This document shows, piece by piece, positions 58,248-64,000 of a stretch of DNA of 64,000 nt; the first letter of the stretch is position 1; the number at the start of each line of letters is the position of its first letter. The DNA comes from Aplectana chamaeleonis (Eukaryota; Nematoda; Chromadorea; Rhabditida; Cosmocercidae). The notes under the pieces were generated by a model that was not told where the DNA came from, did no database searches, and saw only the letters and a list, made by a program, of their open reading frames with translations. The position numbers were made by a program, and so were the translations under genes. The stretch lies in assembly GCA_029168955.1 (NCBI GenBank), contig JAPDOI010001206.1, forward strand, positions 1 through 64,000. Reading direction: 5' to 3'.

Positions 58248-58528
58248 TACTGTGCTTATCTGGGCCAAATTCCGGTCCGCAATTGCGTCTCGACACGCTT
58301 TGCAGCCGCACGCGCTCGAGTCAGTCGGGTTTCCGGCGCCAAAGCCGACTCGATGTGACTTTTAATACAATTTTCTCCAATTTTTCTTAGTTTCCAGCTT
58401 CCGAAACCCACCCAGAGTCACCACATAAGCGGCTGCAGCGCTGGAAGCTCTTCTGACTCGAGAGCGCGCGGCCGAAAACGTGTCGAGACGCAATTTCGGA
58501 CCGGAATTCGGTCCAGATAAGCACAGTA
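58248..58528. mobile_element. Foldback MITE, TACTGTGC family, 281 bp, copy 1
   Basis: Left end TACTGTGCTTATCTGGGCC and the right end's inverse TACTGTGCTTATCTGGACC begin arms of about 100 bp with blocks CGGTCCGCAATTGCGTCTCG and ACGCTTTGCAGCCGCACGCG. The outermost TA on each side suggests Tc1/mariner-type TA duplication. Inserted within the 3-kb hAT. Confidence 0.88.
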
Positions 58529-59158
58529 TATAGGCTCACTTATCGTCGGTTGGTTGGCTGATGTTATTAATTGGGACAGGAAAATTATCAATTCTACAAG
58601 CACTTTGTCCGGCTCTTTAAAAGTTGATCAATATTCACAGCGGTCGTTAAAGTCAGTGGGCAAGGAAATCTTCGATTTCGAGATCACTAGCTGAAATGAA
58701 AGGTTGACTTAATGGCAGAGATGGGTTTGCTAGAAATGGTGTAAAGATGAAAATGAAAATCGTTGAAGGCAACGATTAAAACGGCGTTCAAATTTTCACC
58801 AGAAATCGAAGGGTTCGAGGCCCATTGCAACAACAGTGTGGGAAACCGGCTCAGAACGAGCAACCAATAGCAATATACGGCCCGAAACTTGAACGTAGTG
58901 TACTCGCTCCACCCACTTCCTCGGTACCCACAGGGGAGGTAAGTTGGGCGGGTAAACCACATTCAAGTTTTGGGACCGTATGAAGCGATTTATTGCTTGT
59001 CTCTAGCCGACATTGTTGCTGCAATTGGCCTCGTGCTAGCTTGTAGGCCGAATACGCACAAAGGGAAGAGCCGAAGAGCAGTCCAGCTGGCTAGCGCACT
59101 GCACGCGACGCCCCAGCGACGAAGTGAGCGCAGCGGACTTCCGTCGCGCGCGTCGCAT

Positions 59159-59440
59159 GTATACTCTGTTTATCTTGAATTGCACAAAACACGGTCCGCC
59201 AAAAGTCCTCTAATTGGCCCGCTAGTACCGTAGTGTACGTCCACGACGCGTTCTCGCCACACCCGGGTGGCAAGGTGGGTAGCCGAGTGACGGCATTGAC
59301 GAATCGATTGCTCTGCACACCGGGTGTACACCCTGGTCTGCCGAGAACGCGTCGTGGACGTACACTACGGTACTAGCGGGCCAATTAGAGGACTATTGGC
59401 GGACCGTGTTTTGTGCAATTCAAGATGAACAGAGTATACC
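59159..59440. mobile_element. Near-perfect foldback, 282 bp
   Basis: Arms of about 97 bp differ at only a few positions, for example TTTATCTTGAATT against TTCATCTTGAATT and CCAAAAGTCC against CCAATAGTCC. Ends read GTATACTCTGTT on the left and the inverse of GGTATACTCTGTT on the right. The 85-bp loop holds a second inverted pair, CACCCGGGTG with ACACCGGGTGT. The high arm identity makes it one of the youngest insertions in the window. It has no coding capacity and lies inside the 3-kb hAT. Confidence 0.88.
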
Positions 59441-60164
59441 AGTCAAACGCCCTCATTCTGCGCATTCGATCAACATGCCCCTCGGAGCTCTTGGATTCAA
59501 AATTTCGAAGGCTGCTTTTACCGTGAGCACTGCATTCAACTAGGCTGGTCTGACTCCATTCCTGTAGCCTCACAAGGGTAACCATTCAATCGTAGTTTGA
59601 AGTGAGCGAAATTGGAATCCTTGAGCCTACTACTTGCTACTAACAGTAATACTTGTGACTCAGGTTATAGCCTAAACCGCGCGCCGCTGATCGCGGTGTG
59701 AACTGTATTTCGCCATCAATCCTGACCAATCATCGCGTATTCACCCTTCTATTCGCATCTTATTATGGTACCAGTATCGTCCACAGTCTTTGGGCCGGCG
59801 CGAACTCCCATCGCACCAAGCTTGCTTACGGTTTGCTGATCTCCCATGGATCGTCTAGGCTGGGACGCGCTGGCCGCAGGCCCCTTTAAAAATCCTTTGC
59901 GGGCCTGTTACACTTTGCACTGCTTAAGAAGACGCCCATCTCTTGAATCTCTAGCGTTGATTTGTACGGAAATTTCAAATGGAGAGGAATTAATAGAATT
60001 ATCGCTGGCGATGGAGAAGCTTACAGCCTTGTTAATCTTGGTACTGACTATTGATCACCTGGGGCTTCAAGTAGCTTCTGATTAAAAGGATGTTCCTTCC
60101 TGTAAAGGCTATTGAAACGTCAGACTCATAGTAAGTGGCAGATATTGCATGGAATACGACATGA

Positions 60165-60672
60165 CTAACAAGGAAGGGTTGCCTACATCAGATGGAGTTT
60201 CGATGCACTTTAATATGTTCTAAGGGGTGGGACAGTGTTCCAATATCCAACACTCAAAATCTGCTAAATGCCTCAGGCAGTCCTCTAAAAAGATACAAAT
60301 TTGAACAAGGCCAGAACGGTTTCTACCGAAGTGAGTAGAGCTGCTTTGACGATTGATTTACCTTGGTGTATGTTCAGAATAGATCAGAATTTGGGCAACA
60401 ATGCATAATTTCTGATCTAAACAGAATCAATGCACCAAAATTTTCTAAATCTATTCTGAACACACCTAAAGGTAATTCAATCGTTAAATCGGCTCTACTC
60501 GCTTCGGCCGAACCGTTCTGGCCTTGATCAGATTTTCACCTTTTTAGGGACTGCCTGAGGCATTTAGCAGATTCTGAGCATGGGATACTGAAACACTGTC
60601 CTCCCTCTAGAACATATTAAAATTGCATCCCGAAAGTCCATCTGAAGTTGGTAACCCTCCCTTGTTCGCGAA
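60165..60672. mobile_element. Foldback element, ~500 bp, inside the hAT
   Basis: The left arm from about 60165 (AACAAGGAAGGGTTGCC) faces the right arm ending about 60672 (inverse of AACAAGGGAGGGTTACC). Matching blocks include TTTAATATGTTCTA, GACAGTGTT, AATCTGCTAAATGCCTCAGG and GGCCAGAACGGTTT. Similarity continues almost to the centre (TCTATTCTGAACA near 60441 against TGTTCAGAATAGA near 60369). Arms exceed 200 bp with moderate divergence. Confidence 0.8.
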
Positions 60673-60910
60673 TGTTGGCGTAATATAACACAAAACAGGA
60701 TTTGCCGTTTGCCGTTTTGCCGTTTGCCGTTTGCCGGTCATTTTTGGGGTTCGCCGTTGCCGTTGCCGTTTGCCGAAATCTGAAATTCCTTTGCCGCACA
60801 CCCCTGGTCTAAATGTACATGCTTAAAAGAAATAACTCTCCAAACTGATTTTGAATGTCCTTGTAGCTGCCAAAATGAACCACTTTGAGCAAAGTTACCA
60901 CACTGTGCTG

Positions 60911-61025
60911 GCCGACGAAAGGAGGACGAGGGTAGCACGTGCTGCTAAGAGCAGCACAAAGGCAGCACGTGCTACTCGAGCAGCAGCTCTTCCCCTCGTG
61001 CTGCCCTCGCTATCCTCGTCGAGGT
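60911..61025. repeat. Small foldback of GCAGCACG-type motifs
   Basis: GACGAGGGTAGCACGTGCTG on the left faces the inverse of GCGAGGGCAGCACGAGG on the right, with AGCAGCACAAAGGCAGCACG between. Related motifs occur at about 55262-55345. Confidence 0.5.
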
Positions 61026-62033
61026 GAAAACCTATTGTGCTCCATTACGACCCCGCGATCCTCTGAGTAGGTACGCAAAACATACACTCGGCACGGATCG
61101 TCCTTATGCTTTGCGTTCGCTACTGAAGGTTGGCCCAAACTCGATGCCTTAGAATACACTCACTAATCCACTCAGATTATCCGCAATAGTCGCGAAAACG
61201 CGACTATCGCGATTATTTGTTGGAAGTCGGCACAAAGTGCTCCGTTCGAGTCAGGAAGGCCTTATTTCTCATTAGTATTCTTCCCATTCAAACCATTGCA
61301 GACTTCAAATCGTTGCAAAGCCCTTATCAACATTATTCTAAAACTCGGGAACCCACCGATCGCGGGTCGCCGGGCATCGGAAAGCAAATGGAAGTTATCG
61401 ATACTTACGATCCGATGAGTTTGGAAAAAGGAGATGTTTACTGTCTATCATTAGCATGTGCGGCGAAAACCTGCACGGGTTACCAGCCCCTGAGAGTGAG
61501 TGCGGACCTCCATGGATGGGCTGCATACAAAAATTGGACATTTACACAACTTCTTGCGCCCTAGATTTCCTCTGAGTTTTCCACTATGGAGGGATTCAGA
61601 TATAGTTGACGGAAAACATTGCTATCTTCTGTAAATCTAAGCATGAAGAGGCTTGTGACTCTGAAAATAGCAAGAATATTCGGCTCTGAAAATCCTAAAT
61701 TTTGCAGAAAAGGTCAGTCAGTCGCAGATAGTTCACTTACCAGTTATCTATATCGTTTACGCTGTTGGGGCGAACGTGGAATTACGTCGAATGACCACAA
61801 ATTACTCGAATGTTCCTTTCGCCAGCACTATTGATTGTGTAAGCCATATCGGTCTTGTTTGGCAGTGAGACTAAGTGAGTTCAGAACAAAGAACTCGCAG
61901 TGCTGATTGGATATATGTTTTTCGGAACTCGAACGGAGCAGTTCGGGCCGAGTTACTACCAGAAGTCGCGATTTCGCGACTTTCGCAGCTTTTATACATA
62001 AATTATTGCGTGTAATTTATGTTATTACATACA
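61026..62033. other. Spacer with an unrecognised 115-codon open frame
   Basis: The plus-strand frame from ATG 61217 to the stop at 61562-61564 has ordinary composition from about 61388 on (MEVIDTYDPMSLEKGDVYCL, then LHGWAAYKNWTFTQ) with several cysteines, but I recognise no family. It has no upstream regulatory signal I can defend and no neighbouring exon. Near 61190 and 61965 there are short CGCGA inverted motifs. I treat the frame as a possible gene relic only. Confidence 0.3.
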
Positions 62034-62321
62034 TACTGTGCTTATCTGGGCCAAATCTCGGTCCGCAATTGCGTATCGACACGCTTTGCGGCTGCACGCG
62101 CTCTAGTCGGTCGACTTTCCAGCGCTAAAGCCGACTCGATGGGGCTTTTATACAGTTTTCTTCAATTTTTTTTAGTTTTCAGTTTTCAAAACTCAAAGTC
62201 TAGAGTCAACAGATCGACTGCTGCGGCGCTGGAAACTCTTCCGACACGGGAGCGTGCGACCGCGAAGCGTGTCGAGACGCGATTGCGGACCGGGGTTTGG
62301 CCCAGAGAAGGAAGCACAGTA
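62034..62321. mobile_element. Foldback MITE, TACTGTGC family, 288 bp, copy 2
   Basis: Ends TACTGTGCTTATCTGGGCC on the left and, inverted, TACTGTGCTTCCTTCTCTGG on the right (right end with a small insertion). Arms contain CGGTCCGCAATTGCGTATCG and CACGCTTTGCGGCTGCACGC. Outer TA on both sides. Same family as 58248-58528 and the solo arm at 57115-57217, and outside the hAT, so the family moved independently. Confidence 0.88.
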
Positions 62322-62516
62322 CACCCAGTTTGTGCCAACATTCATTAGGTAACGCAAAGGATCATTGCAATCTGTGCGGACGGCATGCTTGGTGCGCTGA
62401 GTTTTTGTCGGCATAATAAACAAGAAGGATTACCTACTGACACACCTATCCGTGCCCGCATAATTTCGTGCGTCTTTCAGGTATTAGCAGTATCTCATTT
62501 TTATATCCTCGACAAG

Positions 62517-62672
62517 ATGACTGCATGTCCAGAAGCAGCGGAATTTATCGAAAACACCCTATTTCATATATCGTCGTGTATTCATGTTATTGTTAGCGTT
62601 GCAGCCATCGTAGCCAATGTAATTTTCCTTCGTTATGGTTATAGGAGCCTATATTGTCATCAGAACTGCAGG
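62517..62672 (+). CDS. Possible first exon of a nematode serpentine chemoreceptor
   Basis: Starts at ATG 62517 (DKMTACPEAAEFIENTLFH region), 37 bp after a TTTCAG that could be a trans-splice or 5'-intron acceptor (62475-62480). It encodes 52 residues: a short extracellular stretch with one cysteine, then a hydrophobic segment (about residues 20-43, with VIVSVAAIVANVIFL), then YGYRSLYCHQNCR. The exon could end at the donor AGG|GTGAGC (GT at 62673), phase 0. In nematode chemoreceptors of the Sra/Srab type, a short N-terminus with a cysteine, TM1 and then a short H-N motif at the first cytoplasmic loop is the usual order, which is why I propose this family. No second exon is recognised in the following 900 bp, so it could be a gene fragment, a gene with long introns, or chance. 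Upstream codons back to 62385 are open but include part of no recognised domain. Confidence 0.35.
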
Positions 62673-63587
62673 GTGAGCCGCTTGTAAGTTGCAGAACTCA
62701 AAATATATCGCCTGTGGCCGGATGCGAAATTGGCTACGAAAGATTATAAAACGGTTTTTTATGGAGTGATTTCAATCTCTACACATATGAGCAGTTCCTC
62801 TCCTACTTATCGGCCACTTGGCTTGCCTTGAACTCCTTTTCGCGCAAAATGGAAAAGAAGCTAATCAAACTATACGTCCAAAAACAGCGAGAGAGACACT
62901 AGCCTGTTATATACAATCGAAACTTGGTCAGCAACCTAATATCTCTTTTTAACGTAAGTATTATGACAGGCATCCGCTTTACCGCACGCCCATTTTCTCA
63001 TGTATAGAAGATAGTTGAAAGAAATACCTTACGACATCCTGACGCTCACCTGTTCCAGCGAGTCCATGTCCAAATAAAGTGTTTTCATATGCATGATTGA
63101 TTCGGAAAATATAGCCAAGTAACTGGACGGGGACGCAGCAGCAGTTCTTCCTTTGCGAGTGAAACCCAGCTGACAGGTGGAGTCGCGAGCGCAGCACAGG
63201 TCGTCTCAAATGATCACGTGTCATCCATACTATAGTCTAAAATTGGGGATAGAGCTATATCTAAATGCACTTCAATATAACTAAACTTCCGCACCTAGCT
63301 CTTCTGTTCGTGAGCACAAAAGAATGTGACACAAATCAAGTCCCCCGGCCTGGCAACATGAGCGTCATGATTGTGAGTTTCCACGATACAAAGGAAATCC
63401 TTTCTCAAGCATTCAATTTATTCTTGTGAGCATCACATGAATTAGGTGAGCCCATGATAGCTGCTGCTGGCAACGCGGGCTTGAATTCGATTTTACATTG
63501 GCGTGAAAGACCTATTCTGCTGGGACGCAACCCTATCATTGTGTCCTATCAGAACCCTGAACCAATACACCTAAACTTGTTAAAACC
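62673..63587. other. Unassigned spacer
   Basis: Would be intronic if the chemoreceptor exon is real. I find no second exon with transmembrane character, no repeat structure and no RNA gene. Confidence 0.35.
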
Positions 63588-64000
63588 CTATTTGCCAACT
63601 GCTGGTGAAAGAGCTATATCGAAATGGTGATAGACCCGAGTCTCATCTATAGTGATGATCCCTGATGAAAAAGCATTTTTTCCTTCTGCAAATCGGGTCT
63701 TTTTTCGCGAATTTTTTCTCCAACTGGTCCAAAACGTTGTACTAATATTCAGACTCAATTGTTTTACCAGTCTGCAAGTTATCCACAAACAAAATTCCTT
63801 TCGAATAACAAAAAACTTATGCCATAACCTTTTTGGCCGATTTCCGAACACGAACTCGTTTCGAAGCCGAACAACCAGGTTCACACCACCCGTTAGCCTC
63901 TTGTTTTGATTCAGGATCATGGTGATAGACCCAAGCCTCATCTATAGTGATGAATCGACGAACAAAATCCACTTTATCCTCTTCAAAACGCTCGCAATGT
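63588..64000 (-). pseudogene. Truncated mariner transposase, cut by the window end
   Basis: On the minus strand, reading inward from 64000, the translation gives VDFVRRFITIDEAWVYHHDP (containing the first catalytic aspartate, in the T-x-DE-x-W motif), then EPGCSASKRVRVRKSAKKVM, and, after a one-base frame change and an in-frame stop, SKGILFVDNLQTGKTIES and KKTRFAEGKNAFSSG. Order and spacing match DD34D mariner transposases up to just before the second catalytic aspartate (usually within HQDNAP). There the sequence instead repeats a second copy of the ITIDE..VYHH segment (63660-63620), so the end is rearranged. The 5' part lies beyond the window. Non-functional as seen. Confidence 0.85.

Larger units (their letters stand above)
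57755..60806. mobile_element. hAT-type element, 3052 bp, TTTGCCG family
   Basis: Termini CAGGGGTGTGCGGCAA and, inverted, CAGGGGTGTGCGGCAAAG are flanked by a perfect 8-bp duplication GTCTAAAT (57747-57754 and 60807-60814). Subterminal regions are dense in TTTGCCG or CGGCAAA (left about 57768-57870, right about 60700-60790). The interior is inflated by at least three foldback elements (58248-58528, 59159-59440, 60165-60672). I find no BED zinc finger or hAT dimerisation motif in the interior frames, so it is probably non-autonomous or badly decayed. Its tip is the same as that of the element at 53329-54170, but the iterated motif differs by one base. Confidence 0.92.

Noticed and set aside
60607..60938. 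Minus-strand frames rich in QTANGK or KRQTAKRQTA
   Set aside because: They are translations of the CGGCAAA subterminal repeats of the hAT element.
1..64000. tRNA, 5S rRNA, spliced-leader RNA and telomere repeats
   Set aside because: I looked for cloverleaf consensus boxes, known spliced-leader tips and tandem TTAGGC by eye and saw none; a covariance-model scan would be needed to exclude them.

Overview
The window looks like repeat-dominated, intergenic or heterochromatic DNA from a eukaryote, most likely a nematode. The evidence is a decayed Tc3-like transposon with near-continuous homology to a Tc3-type transposase, a second Tc3-like remnant, two mariner remnants, hAT-type elements with 8-bp target duplications, many foldback (MITE-like) elements, and one short exon resembling the first exon of a nematode serpentine chemoreceptor. 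I see no bacterial features (no operons, no Shine-Dalgarno sites) and no complete host protein gene. Species identity is inference.

Layout. (1) 155-3283 is a foldback element of about 3.1 kb with an 0.87-kb diverged palindrome inside it. (2) 3834-4337 is a well-preserved foldback MITE, followed by a short open minus-strand frame (4568-4756) I cannot name. (3) 5368-30131 is a single satellite array of about 24.8 kb. It is built from a 41-42 bp unit (A) centred on the 12-bp palindrome GATGACGTCATC, which contains the CREB/ATF site TGACGTCA. A unit of about 205 bp (B), bounded by inverted repeats starting GGGACTATCC, occurs about 46 times in 17 clusters between blocks of A. The array looks like a minisatellite invaded by a MITE-like element and then co-amplified as a higher-order repeat. 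(4) 31-49 kb is a dense graveyard of transposons: at least nine elements of a family with TTAA/TTGA target duplications and AGGCAG termini, two Tc3-like elements, a 2.5-kb foldback, and a 303-bp hAT MITE. (5) 52.6-54.2 kb is a palindromic mariner made of two 3' halves, with a hAT element inserted in its right terminal repeat. (6) 57.8-60.8 kb is a 3.05-kb hAT-type element carrying at least three nested foldbacks. (7) 62.5 kb holds the possible chemoreceptor exon, and 63.6-64.0 kb a truncated mariner transposase cut by the window end.

The parts do not form a pathway. They record successive insertions: MITEs inside transposons, transposons inside other transposons. In several cases the order can be read from target-site duplications. 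The most unusual features are the CRE-rich higher-order satellite with its embedded terminal-inverted-repeat unit, the three hAT-type elements each carrying its own iterated subterminal motif (TTTACCG, TTTGCCG or TTTCCG), and the double-3'-end mariner palindrome. All coordinates were read by eye; most element boundaries are good to a few bases where target duplications exist and to about 10-20 bases elsewhere.
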